DNA from: Kangiellaceae bacterium
GTDB lineage: Bacteria; Pseudomonadota; Gammaproteobacteria; Enterobacterales; Kangiellaceae
Length of the DNA: 11,379 nt
Reading direction: 5' to 3'
Assembly: GCA_030590405.1 (NCBI GenBank)
Contig: JAUUYO010000103.1
Location: 1-11,379, forward strand
Shown piece by piece: positions 1 to 6,997 of this stretch (within the stretch, counting starts at the first letter, position 1; every line of letters begins with the position of its first letter). A program made the position numbers and the translations under genes. The notes beneath the pieces were generated by a model. That model was not told where the DNA came from, ran no database searches, and worked only from the letters and a program-made list of their open reading frames with translations.

Positions 1-1
1 C

Positions 2-1399
2 TGGATAGTTAAACGAAAAAAACGACAATTTGTCTGGGTGGCTCGGCATTTAGATCCACAAAAAGCTAATCTTGTTGCAAAACTCAACCTCCCCGGTGTG
101 TATTTGCAAAATGAATCTCGCCGTTATTATCCATCGGCTGAAATTTCGGCACATCTGGTGGGATTTACCAATGTTGATGATCGTGGACAGGAAGGATTGG
201 AAAAATCTTACGACGAGTGGTTAACCGGCCAAGCGGGTTCCGAAAAAGTTTTGCTTGATCTACAGCGTCATGTTATCGAACAAAAAAGTGTAATCACCGA
301 AGCTAAAACAGGTATGGAACTTCAGTTAAGTATCGATTCACGCATTCAGGCAATTGCCTATAAAGCGCTAAAGACCGCTGTGATGAAACATAAAGCTAAA
401 GCTGGCGCTTTAGTGATGATTGATATCGAAACCAGTGAAATTTTAGCCTTGGTCAGTCAACCTTCTTACAATCCTAACCGGTTTGATTTGCGACGACCGG
501 AACTTATTCGCAATCGCGCCTTTACCGATAGTTTTGAGCCGGGTTCAACCGCAAAACCCTTTACTGTTCTCAGTGCATTAGAAGCTGGGATCGTAAACCC
601 AGAGACCAAAATTGATACGTCACCAGGGCGGATCAAGATCGGCTACAAAGTAATACCCGATGGAAGAAATCATGGTGTGTTAAATGTCTCGGGAATTTTA
701 CAAAAATCCAGCAATGTTGGTGTGACTAAACTGGCTATGATGATGAAAGATGATGACTTTCTTCGTTCATTTTATAACGTCGGTTTTGGGGTAGACACTG
801 CCAGTGGTTTTCCCGGTGAAAGTCCCGGAAAATTTCAAATCAGGCCTAATTGGAGCAAAATTGAAAAAGCGACTTTAGCTTACGGTTATGGATTTACCGT
901 GACCCCGGTTCAACTGGCTCAAGCATACGCCATATTAGGCGCTCATGGCATAAAACGTCCCTTATCATTAACCAGATTAGAGCAACCAGCGGACGGTGAA
1001 AGAGTCATTACAGAAAAGTCAGCGAGTCAGGTCGTTCTCATGATGGAAACAGTGGTCAATGAAGGTGGTACCGGACAAAAGGCCAGTGTTGAAGGTTACC
1101 GGATCGCCGGTAAAACGGGGACTGCCAGAAAAGCTGTGGCCGGAGGCTACGGTGATGATTACACCGTTTTTTTTGCCGGGATTGCGCCAGTCAGTGAACC
1201 GAAGATTGCAATGGTGGTATTTGTCGATGAACCCGGTAGTGAAGACTATTATGGCGGTCAAGTGGCAGCGCCGGTTTTCGCTAAAGTTGCAAGTGATACA
1301 TTACGATTGCTTAACGTCAAACCCGATCAAAATGTGCGTTCCAAAACAAAACTTAATATCGCAAAAATAACAAAACCAGGGAGAGCAGATAATGGCTGA
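2..1399 (+). CDS. ftsI: Peptidoglycan D,D-transpeptidase FtsI (PBP3), 5'-truncated
   Basis: Septal penicillin-binding protein that cross-links new peptidoglycan at the division site, working with FtsW in the inner membrane and periplasm. The frame is already open at base 2, so the N-terminal cytoplasmic part and membrane anchor lie outside the window; the GTG at 38 is internal, because conserved sequence (FVWVARHLDP) runs through it. The non-catalytic region is recognisable from the ESRRYYPSAE segment and HLVGFTNVDDRG. The transpeptidase domain has all three active-site motifs: STAK with the nucleophilic serine at bases 545-547, SSN at 707-715 and KTGT at 1112-1123. The end (YYGGQVAAPVFAKVASDTLRLLNVKPD) also matches class B PBPs of the FtsI type. 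The stop at 1397-1399 overlaps the start of murE by 8 bases. Family assignment is secure. Separation from other class B PBPs rests on the dcw context and close similarity to E. coli FtsI. Confidence 0.97.
   Translation, partial: WIVKRKKRQFVWVARHLDPQKANLVAKLNLPGVYLQNESRRYYPSAEISAHLVGFTNVDDRGQEGLEKSYDEWLTGQAGSEKVLLDLQRHVIEQKSVITEAKTGMELQLSIDSRIQAIAYKALKTAVMKHKAKAGALVMIDIETSEILALVSQPSYNPNRFDLRRPELIRNRAFTDSFEPGSTAKPFTVLSALEAGIVNPETKIDTSPGRIKIGYKVIPDGRNHGVLNVSGILQKSSNVGVTKLAMMMKDDDFLRSFYNVGFGVDTASGFPGESPGKFQIRPNWSKIEKATLAYGYGFTVTPVQLAQAYAILGAHGIKRPLSLTRLEQPADGERVITEKSASQVVLMMETVVNEGGTGQKASVEGYRIAGKTGTARKAVAGGYGDDYTVFFAGIAPVSEPKIAMVVFVDEPGSEDYYGGQVAAPVFAKVASDTLRLLNVKPDQNVRSKTKLNIAKITKPGRADNG
1378..1385 (+). 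promoter_or_regulatory. Ribosome binding site of murE inside the ftsI end
   Basis: AGGGAGAG lies 6 bases before the ATG at 1392 and inside the last codons of ftsI. It supports 1392 as the murE start, and implies that ribosomes finishing ftsI can pass directly to murE. Confidence 0.7.
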
Positions 1400-2912
1400 T
1401 CTTCCAATATTAAAAGCATTATTGTCTAATATTTCCAGTGCGCAGGTGGGGGTTGAACGAGAAAAAATTTCGGTTGGCCCACTTCGTCTGGACAGTCGCA
1501 AGATACAAAAAGGCGATACTTTTGTAGCTGTCGAAGGCTTCCAGAATGATGGCCGCGTGTATATTCCAACAGCCTTGAATAAAGGAGCCAGTCTAATCCT
1601 TGCGGAAGCAAAAAACAGTGATGAATTTAAACAAATGTTTGCTGAAATTGCGAAAAATAAAATTATCTGGATTGATAGCTTGCGTGATAACTTAAGTGAA
1701 ATCGCTGCAAACTACTTTGGTCATCCATCGACAGAATTGAAAAACATTGCGGTCACAGGTACTAATGGAAAAACCAGCTGTAGTTATTTGATCGCTAAAA
1801 CTTTACAAAAGATGAATTTTGAATGTTACCTGATGGGGACATTAGGTATAGGTAGTTGCGGCTCTTTAAGAGAATCCTCCAACACTACGGCTGATGCGAT
1901 CACCTTGCAAGAAATTCTTGCGGAAGCGTTGCGTAGCGGCGCACAGTTTTCTTCGATGGAAATTTCCTCTCATGGGCTCGATCAAAACCGAGCCGAGGCA
2001 ATCCAGTTAAATACTGCAATATTTACTAACCTGACTCGTGACCATTTAGATTATCACGGCAATATGGAAAATTATGGTGCCGCAAAAAGAAAATTATTCC
2101 TACACAAATACTTAGAAAATGTGGTGCTGAATATGGACGACCGATTCGGTCGGAAGCTCGCAAAAGATGAAGAAATTGTCGCGACCAAATGGTTAGTGAC
2201 CACCAAACTACCGACTTCAGGTTCCAATTTGAATCGTTGGATATGGGCCGAAGATGTGATTTATTCTTTACAAGGAATGCACGCAAAAATATTTACCCCT
2301 TGGGGGAGTGGCAAGCTTGACTCGCCGTTAATCGGACAGTTTAACTTGTGTAATTTACTGCTTGTGGTTGCTGCGCTCGGCTCAATCCTAAAAGACTTGC
2401 CTTTAATACTGAGTACGTTAAAAAATATCCGAGCGGCAGAGGGAAGAATGGACACCTCAGGTAATGCTAATACACCATTAGCGGTGATCGATTATTCCCA
2501 TACTCCGGATGCACTTGAGCAAGCGTTAATTGCCATTAGAGAACATTGCGTGGGACTCATCTGGTGCGTCTTCGGTTGCGGTGGCGATCGTGACCCTGGT
2601 AAACGACCGATGATGGCAAGAATTGCTGAAAAGCTGGCTAACCGGGTCATTGTGACGATGGACAACCCACGTATGGAATCTTCTGAGCAAATCAAGACGG
2701 ATATTTTTGAAGGTTTTAGAAAGCCTGAGAAAGTCAAATATATCAAAGACAGAGCCGAAGCGATAGAGCTGGCAATTAGCCAGGCTCAACCCGGAGATGC
2801 GATTTTGATCGCGGGCAAAGGGCATGAAGATTATCAAATTATAGGTAAAGAAAAGCTCTTTCATAGTGATAAAAAAGTTTGTCAAAAGGCAATGGAGGCG
2901 TATCAATTATGA
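1392..2912 (+). CDS. murE: UDP-MurNAc-L-Ala-D-Glu:meso-diaminopimelate ligase MurE
   Basis: Cytoplasmic ATP-dependent ligase that adds meso-DAP to UDP-MurNAc-L-Ala-D-Glu. The protein is 506 residues (E. coli 495). Domain order is typical. The N-terminal UDP-binding domain includes LDSRKIQKGDTFVA. The central ATPase domain has the P-loop TGTNGKTS (K127), STTADA, SSHGLDQNRA and TRDHLDYHG, followed by AAK with K232 as the expected carbamylated lysine. The C-terminal domain begins around GRMD and carries CVFGCGGDRDPGKRP, DNPR at 424-427 and GKGHED from 475. In this family DNPR marks meso-DAP rather than lysine specificity. The residue just before the motif is Met where E. coli has Asp, a minor change. 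The ATG at 1392 overlaps ftsI by 8 bases and has a good ribosome site. The stop TGA overlaps the murF start as ATGA. Confidence 0.98.
   Translation: MADLPILKALLSNISSAQVGVEREKISVGPLRLDSRKIQKGDTFVAVEGFQNDGRVYIPTALNKGASLILAEAKNSDEFKQMFAEIAKNKIIWIDSLRDNLSEIAANYFGHPSTELKNIAVTGTNGKTSCSYLIAKTLQKMNFECYLMGTLGIGSCGSLRESSNTTADAITLQEILAEALRSGAQFSSMEISSHGLDQNRAEAIQLNTAIFTNLTRDHLDYHGNMENYGAAKRKLFLHKYLENVVLNMDDRFGRKLAKDEEIVATKWLVTTKLPTSGSNLNRWIWAEDVIYSLQGMHAKIFTPWGSGKLDSPLIGQFNLCNLLLVVAALGSILKDLPLILSTLKNIRAAEGRMDTSGNANTPLAVIDYSHTPDALEQALIAIREHCVGLIWCVFGCGGDRDPGKRPMMARIAEKLANRVIVTMDNPRMESSEQIKTDIFEGFRKPEKVKYIKDRAEAIELAISQAQPGDAILIAGKGHEDYQIIGKEKLFHSDKKVCQKAMEAYQL
2894..2898 (+). promoter_or_regulatory. Ribosome binding site deciding the murF start
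   Basis: GGAGG lies 10 bases before the ATG at 2909. It favours that ATG over the in-frame TTG at 2879, which would add ten residues unlike the family N-terminus and overlap murE by more than 30 bases. Confidence 0.75.
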
Positions 2913-4501
2913 TCAAAACCTCAATGTCTGAAATAGCCCAAAAAATTGGCGCTCAAATGATTGGCGAGGATGTCGATATCTCAACGGTTTTTACTGACAG
3001 CCGCAGAGAAAATCCAAAAGGTTTATTTGTTGCCTTAAAAGGGCCGCATTTTGATGCTCACCGTTTTGTCGATGGAGTGCTCGATTCGGGGGCGAGCGGT
3101 GTGGTGGTTGAACATCCCGTCGAAACCGATAAAACTCAAATCGTGGTCTCTAATACCCGGTTAGCGTTGGCGGAAATTGCCAGGCTCAATCGCGATAAAA
3201 GTCAGGCAAAATATATTGGTATTACCGGCAGCAGCGGAAAAACAACGGTCAAAGAAATGGTTGCATCAATTCTTCAGTTATCTGGGAAAACTTTTGCGAC
3301 CCTGGGTAATCTCAACAACGATATAGGCGTTCCCCTGACGCTACTTGATATCGATGAAACCATTGAATTTGGTGTGATTGAACTTGGCGCAAACCATGCT
3401 GGTGAAGTCGCCTTTACGGCAGATATTACTCGCCCTGATGTGGCATTGGTCAATAATGTTTCTGCCGCTCATCTTGAAGGATTTGGTGATCTACATGGTG
3501 TTGCCCGCGCAAAAAGAGAAATTTATTCAGCTTTATCGCAAGATGGTATCGCGGTATTGAACGGCGACGATGATTTCTTTGATTATCTTCAAAAAAAAAT
3601 TACCGCAAAAAAGATGATTTTTTCAGTCAAGGCTGATGCCGATGTGATGGCTAAAAATATCCAGCTAAATGATAATCAGTCTTCGACATTTGAACTGCAT
3701 TACTTACCAAAACAGAATTTACCAAAACAGAATTTACCAAAACAGAATTTACCAAAACAGAAACTGCTACAACAAGATCTGCCACAACAAGAACTGCCAC
3801 AACAAGTCACAATATGTTTGCCTGTTGTGGGGCAGCATAATATTGCCAATGCGCTGGCCGCGGCCAGTTGTTGTTTAGCCGTCGGTATTTCTCTATCGCA
3901 AATTGCGGCAGGTTTGGAAAATACTCCGGTAGTTGCTGGGCGATTGGTAATCCATCAACTTGGATCCGGTTGTCGAATGATCGATGATACCTATAATGCC
4001 AATATTGCTTCAATGAAAGCAGCGATCGATTTGCTAAGTCAGTATCCGGCACCGAAAATATTGGTGTTAGGTGATATGGCTGAACTCGGTGAGTCAGGAC
4101 GACAATACCACCAACAGGTTGGCGAATATGCTAAACAGGCAAACATCGACAAGCTATTTAGCTGCGGAGTATTAACCCAGTTTTCGCAAATGGCTTTTAC
4201 TGAAAGTGATGATGACTATCGATCGTCACATCAGAAACAATCCGGTCAAATTTCTGATCGGCGGGGTCAACACTTTAATCATCAGAAAGAACTCGTAAAA
4301 AAACTAAAACAAGAAGCGATGGCAGATGTAACCATTCTAATTAAAGGTTCGCGCAGTGCTCATATGGAAAATATAGTTCAAGCACTACTGGAAAATGGGA
4401 GGGATGACGATTCTAAGGTTGCAGATTCAGATCCAAACTCAAAGCCTCAATTTGATCTTGTTACGCAAACCGGTGTCGCTTCCCTAAAAGGGGGGAACTA
4501 A
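2909..4501 (+). CDS. murF: UDP-MurNAc-tripeptide:D-Ala-D-Ala ligase MurF, enlarged
   Basis: Cytoplasmic ATP-dependent ligase that adds D-Ala-D-Ala to UDP-MurNAc-tripeptide, completing the pentapeptide. From the ATG at 2909 it has 530 residues, against 452 in E. coli. The N-terminal domain includes TDSRRENPKGLFVALKG. The ATPase domain has the P-loop TGSSGKTT (K111), NLNNDIGVP, ELGANH (158-163), NNVSAAHLEGFG and K202 as the likely carbamylated lysine. The C-terminal domain has DDTYNAN (359-365), LGDMAELG and KGSRS (479-483). All expected core motifs are present, so the enzyme should be active. The extra length comes from three places: a pentapeptide repeat at residues 266-300, a polar insert at about 431-454, and a tail at 498-530. 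The start overlaps murE as ATGA. The stop lies 2 bases before mraY. Confidence 0.97.
   Translation: MIKTSMSEIAQKIGAQMIGEDVDISTVFTDSRRENPKGLFVALKGPHFDAHRFVDGVLDSGASGVVVEHPVETDKTQIVVSNTRLALAEIARLNRDKSQAKYIGITGSSGKTTVKEMVASILQLSGKTFATLGNLNNDIGVPLTLLDIDETIEFGVIELGANHAGEVAFTADITRPDVALVNNVSAAHLEGFGDLHGVARAKREIYSALSQDGIAVLNGDDDFFDYLQKKITAKKMIFSVKADADVMAKNIQLNDNQSSTFELHYLPKQNLPKQNLPKQNLPKQKLLQQDLPQQELPQQVTICLPVVGQHNIANALAAASCCLAVGISLSQIAAGLENTPVVAGRLVIHQLGSGCRMIDDTYNANIASMKAAIDLLSQYPAPKILVLGDMAELGESGRQYHQQVGEYAKQANIDKLFSCGVLTQFSQMAFTESDDDYRSSHQKQSGQISDRRGQHFNHQKELVKKLKQEAMADVTILIKGSRSAHMENIVQALLENGRDDDSKVADSDPNSKPQFDLVTQTGVASLKGGN
3704..3808 (+). repeat. Seven-unit 15-bp in-frame tandem repeat in murF
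   Basis: Seven 15-base units lie in the murF frame. Units 1-3 (3704-3748) are identical, ttaccaaaacagaat, encoding LPKQN. Unit 4 (3749-3763) differs only in its last base and gives LPKQK. Units 5-7 (3764-3808) form a second subtype, ctgccacaacaaga- and close variants, giving LLQQD, LPQQE and LPQQV. The array covers residues 266-300. By comparison with E. coli MurF it sits between the FTLQ-like strand (FELH) and the VDVLLPLPG-like strand (VTICLPVVG), where E. coli has only a short turn. It therefore probably enlarges a surface loop of the ATPase domain. Identity of the first units suggests recent expansion. Confidence 0.95.
4199..4270 (+). other. Polar insertion in the MurF C-terminal domain
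   Basis: This encodes about residues 431-454 of MurF, a hydrophilic stretch rich in D, S, Q, R and H (it begins TESDDDYRSSH). It lies between the segment matching E. coli LSVGKQSHAIS and the segment before the helix ELVKKLKQEA. By eye it adds about 20 residues relative to E. coli; exact borders depend on an alignment. It probably forms a disordered surface loop away from the conserved DDTYNAN and KGSRS motifs. Confidence 0.65.
4400..4498 (+). other. Low-complexity C-terminal tail of MurF
   Basis: Residues 498-530 follow QALLENG, where E. coli MurF ends two residues later. The tail starts RDDDSKVADSDPNSK and has no recognisable domain. Its last codons contain the ribosome binding site of mraY. 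An out-of-frame TGA at 4405-4407, close to where the E. coli protein ends, raises the possibility that the tail is former intergenic DNA read through after a frameshift. Confidence 0.7.
4489..4496 (+). promoter_or_regulatory. Ribosome binding site of mraY
   Basis: An AG plus G-run (six G at 4490-4495) lies 7 bases before the ATG at 4504 and inside the last codons of murF. It is an unusually G-rich form of the Shine-Dalgarno sequence. Confidence 0.65.
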
Positions 4502-4503
4502 TT

Positions 4504-5586
4504 ATGTTGTTATGGCTTACTGATTATTTACAACAATTTCATTCAGGTTTTAACTTGTTCCAATATTTGACTATTCGTGGGATCCTGGGCGTGATTACCG
4601 CATTTTTGATTTCATTGTTGTTAGGCCCTTATATGATCCGCAAATTAAGTGTCAAACAAATTGGCCAAACGATACGTGACGATGGGCCGGAATCTCATTT
4701 GATTAAGGCTGGCACTCCAACTATGGGTGGCGCATTGATCCTGGCGGCGATCACCATTTCGACCCTGTTATGGGCAAATTTGGAAAGTCGATTTATCTGG
4801 ACTGCATTATTAACCACTCTGGGATTTGGTTTGATTGGTTGGGTGGACGATTATCGAAAACTTATTTATAAAGATCCTAAAGGTTTAGCGTCTCGTTGGA
4901 AATACTTCTGGCAATCGGTGATTGGTTTGGTGGCCGCGATTTATTTATATCAGTCCGCGCAGAGTGAGGTTGAAACCACCTTAATCATTCCTTTTTTCAA
5001 AAATATTGCCATCAACATGGGCATGATGTACATCCTGTTTACTTATTTTGTGATTGTCGGAACCAGCAACGCGGTAAACCTGACCGATGGTTTAGACGGT
5101 CTGGCTATTTTGCCGACGGTATTGGTTGCTGGTGCGCTTGGAGTGTTTGCCTATCTAACCGGCAACATTAATTTTTCAGAATATTTATCCATTCCTTATG
5201 TGCCTGGTACGGGTGAATTGATCATTTTTTGCGGCGCGATCGCCGGAGCTGGGCTTGGGTTTTTATGGTTCAACACTTATCCCGCGCAAGTTTTTATGGG
5301 GGATGTTGGGGCGCTCGGTTTGGGAGCTGCTCTTGGAACCGTCGCGGTAATTGTCAGACAGGAATTTGTGTTATTTATTATGGGCGGGGTATTTGTGATT
5401 GAAACAGTATCGGTTATTTTACAGGTCGCTTCGTTTAAATTAACCGGAAGAAGAATTTTTAATATGGCACCGTTGCATCATCATTACGAATTAAAAGGTT
5501 GGCCAGAGCCGCGAGTGATCGTGCGGTTCTGGATCATCTCGGTCATTTTGGTATTGATTGGACTGGCGACCTTAAAAATAAGATAA
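4504..5586 (+). CDS. mraY: Phospho-MurNAc-pentapeptide transferase MraY
   Basis: Integral inner-membrane enzyme that transfers phospho-MurNAc-pentapeptide from UDP to undecaprenyl phosphate, making lipid I. It has 360 residues, the same as E. coli. Repeated hydrophobic spans fit the ten-helix family fold. Key motifs are TPTMGGAL near the N-terminus, the aspartate pair D115-D116 in GWVDDYRK, NLTDGLDGLA, FMGDVGALGLG with D267, and the HHH cluster at 325-327 in PLHHHYELKGWPEPRV. The three aspartates and the histidine cluster are the conserved active-site and metal-binding region of the family. It starts 2 bases after murF, so translation is probably coupled. After it comes the largest gap in the window. 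Nothing odd was seen. Confidence 0.98.
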   Translation: MLLWLTDYLQQFHSGFNLFQYLTIRGILGVITAFLISLLLGPYMIRKLSVKQIGQTIRDDGPESHLIKAGTPTMGGALILAAITISTLLWANLESRFIWTALLTTLGFGLIGWVDDYRKLIYKDPKGLASRWKYFWQSVIGLVAAIYLYQSAQSEVETTLIIPFFKNIAINMGMMYILFTYFVIVGTSNAVNLTDGLDGLAILPTVLVAGALGVFAYLTGNINFSEYLSIPYVPGTGELIIFCGAIAGAGLGFLWFNTYPAQVFMGDVGALGLGAALGTVAVIVRQEFVLFIMGGVFVIETVSVILQVASFKLTGRRIFNMAPLHHHYELKGWPEPRVIVRFWIISVILVLIGLATLKIR

Positions 5587-5620
5587 CAAATAAAAGATAC
5601 AAAACTAAATATAAAAAATA
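5587..5620 (+). other. AT-rich mraY-murD spacer without a clear ribosome site
   Basis: This 34-base spacer is the longest gene-free stretch. It is almost entirely A and T, with no Shine-Dalgarno-like purine run before the ATG at 5621. I see no hairpin followed by a T-run, so it does not look like a terminator. A promoter could not be supported either. Confidence 0.6.
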
Positions 5621-6997
5621 ATGAGACCTATGGACGTAAAAGGGAATACACATATTATCTTCGGATTGGGACAATCCGGGTTGGCGTGTGCGCGTTATTT
5701 TGATCGAATACAACAGCCTTACAGTTTGTTAGATACTCGGCAAAATCCGCCAGGTAAAAAGGATATTCAAGCGCTTAAGTATTGTCAGCAATGTTATTTT
5801 GGTGAGTTCGATGAATCAATTTTGACTGATTGTCAGCAGCTGGTAGTAAGTCCTGGTATTTCACTAACAACACCATTGGTGCAAAAGGCTATCGCACTTA
5901 ATATTGATGTGTGTGGTGATGTCGAAATTTTTGCCAGAGTATGCAAAAAACCGATCGTTGCGATTACCGGTTCAAACGGAAAAAGCACTGTGACTGATTT
6001 AACCGACAAGTTGATTAACGCTGCTGGTATTAAATCTCAAAAAGGCGGTAATATCGGTTTGCCAGTATTGGATTTCTTGCCACAAGACAGCGCTGAATTA
6101 TATGTTTTAGAACTTTCCAGTTTCCAATTAGACACAACCGATTCGTTGAGCCCCAGGGTCGCGGTATTATTAAATTTGTCGGAAGATCATATGGATCGTT
6201 ATTCCGGATTTGAACAATACTGCCAATCGAAACATAAAGTATATCAGCAGGCAGAATGCCGTGTTTTCAACCTGGATGACGAATTGACTCATCCATCGAC
6301 CATCACTAATAAGGACTTGGCTTTTTCATTATTGCCACCCAGCCATCAGCAACTTTCGTCTTTGAGTTATATCGCACCTCGTCAATCGAGTGGCTATTTG
6401 CAATGTTATGATTTAGTCGTTAAAGGGCAGGTCATTGTATCCAGTGCATCACTGAATATTACCGGCAAGCATAATCTTGCTAACGCGCTCGCCAGTTTAA
6501 ATATTTTGAATTATTTAGATATTGAGATAGATAAAAATGTGCTCCAGGCTTTGCAGCAATACCAAGGGCTTAAACACAGGTTTCAGCTGGTGTTGCGAGC
6601 AGAGCACTGTCAGTGGATCAACGATTCTAAAGCCACCAATGTCGGCGCGACGATTGCCGCGCTTAATAGCCTCGAATCAGGTTCAAACACACAACTTATT
6701 CTGATTGCTGGTGGTGATAGTAAGCATAGTGAACTAAGTCCATTGATTAGGCCGTTTGAAGACAAAGTCAGTGCGTTGATTTTATTGGGCAAAGATGCTC
6801 AATTGTTTGCCGAGCTTACTGAAAAAGTAAACTCTTACTTAGTCGAAAATATGCACCAGGCGGTATGTAAAGCAAAAGAGTTAATTGATGGGCCAGCGGT
6901 TATTTTACTATCGCCTGCTTGCTCAAGTTTGGATATGTACAAAAACTTTGAAGTCCGTGGAGATGAGTTTATTGCGGCGGTGAGGGCTTGCGCATGA
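5621..6997 (+). CDS. murD: UDP-MurNAc-L-alanine:D-glutamate ligase MurD
   Basis: Cytoplasmic ATP-dependent ligase that adds D-Glu to UDP-MurNAc-L-Ala. It has 458 residues from the first ATG (E. coli 438). The N-terminal Rossmann domain begins IIFGLGQSGLACARYF and includes VVSPGIS. The ATPase domain has the P-loop TGSNGKST (K121), GGNIGLPVLD, ELSSFQLD and NLSEDHMDRY. K204 in QSKHK is the likely carbamylated lysine; E. coli has AAK there. The C-terminal domain has GKHNLANALA, NDSKATN (334-340), IAGGDSK and SPACSSLDMYKNFEVRGDEF. The start is uncertain: ATG at 5621 and ATG at 5630 are both in frame and neither has a convincing ribosome site. The stop overlaps the ftsW start as ATGA. Confidence 0.97.
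   Translation: MRPMDVKGNTHIIFGLGQSGLACARYFDRIQQPYSLLDTRQNPPGKKDIQALKYCQQCYFGEFDESILTDCQQLVVSPGISLTTPLVQKAIALNIDVCGDVEIFARVCKKPIVAITGSNGKSTVTDLTDKLINAAGIKSQKGGNIGLPVLDFLPQDSAELYVLELSSFQLDTTDSLSPRVAVLLNLSEDHMDRYSGFEQYCQSKHKVYQQAECRVFNLDDELTHPSTITNKDLAFSLLPPSHQQLSSLSYIAPRQSSGYLQCYDLVVKGQVIVSSASLNITGKHNLANALASLNILNYLDIEIDKNVLQALQQYQGLKHRFQLVLRAEHCQWINDSKATNVGATIAALNSLESGSNTQLILIAGGDSKHSELSPLIRPFEDKVSALILLGKDAQLFAELTEKVNSYLVENMHQAVCKAKELIDGPAVILLSPACSSLDMYKNFEVRGDEFIAAVRACA
6982..6986 (+). promoter_or_regulatory. Ribosome binding site deciding the ftsW start
   Basis: GAGGG, within GGTGAGGG, lies 7 bases before the ATG at 6994. It favours that start over the in-frame TTG at 6988, which would sit directly against the site, and over the ATG at 7006. 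Confidence 0.7.

Noticed and set aside
38..40. GTG at 38 as the ftsI start
   Set aside because: The frame is open to the window edge and the residues upstream resemble the FtsI family, so the gene is simply cut by the window.
1059..1370. 103-codon + strand frame inside ftsI
   Set aside because: It overlaps the KTGT region of ftsI out of frame and has no recognisable features.
2526..2906. 126-codon open frame on the - strand inside murE
   Set aside because: It is antisense to a strongly conserved gene, has no family resemblance I recognise and no neighbours on that strand. It is explained by murE codon use.
2879..2908. TTG at 2879 as the murF start
   Set aside because: It adds ten residues unlike the family and lacks a suitably placed ribosome site, while ATG 2909 has GGAGG and an ATGA overlap.
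3669..3878. + strand open frame across the repeat, reading YQNRI units
   Set aside because: A 15-base repeat stays open in other frames if one unit has no stop. The murF frame continues conserved domains on both sides, so this is a shadow.
4404..4487. Small 27-codon frame beginning ATGACG after GGGAGGG
   Set aside because: The purine run touches the ATG with no spacer, so it is not a normal ribosome site, and the product resembles nothing. The murF frame covers the same bases.
6988..6993. TTG at 6988 as the ftsW start
   Set aside because: ATG 6994 is two codons later, overlaps the murD stop as ATGA and is correctly spaced from GAGGG.
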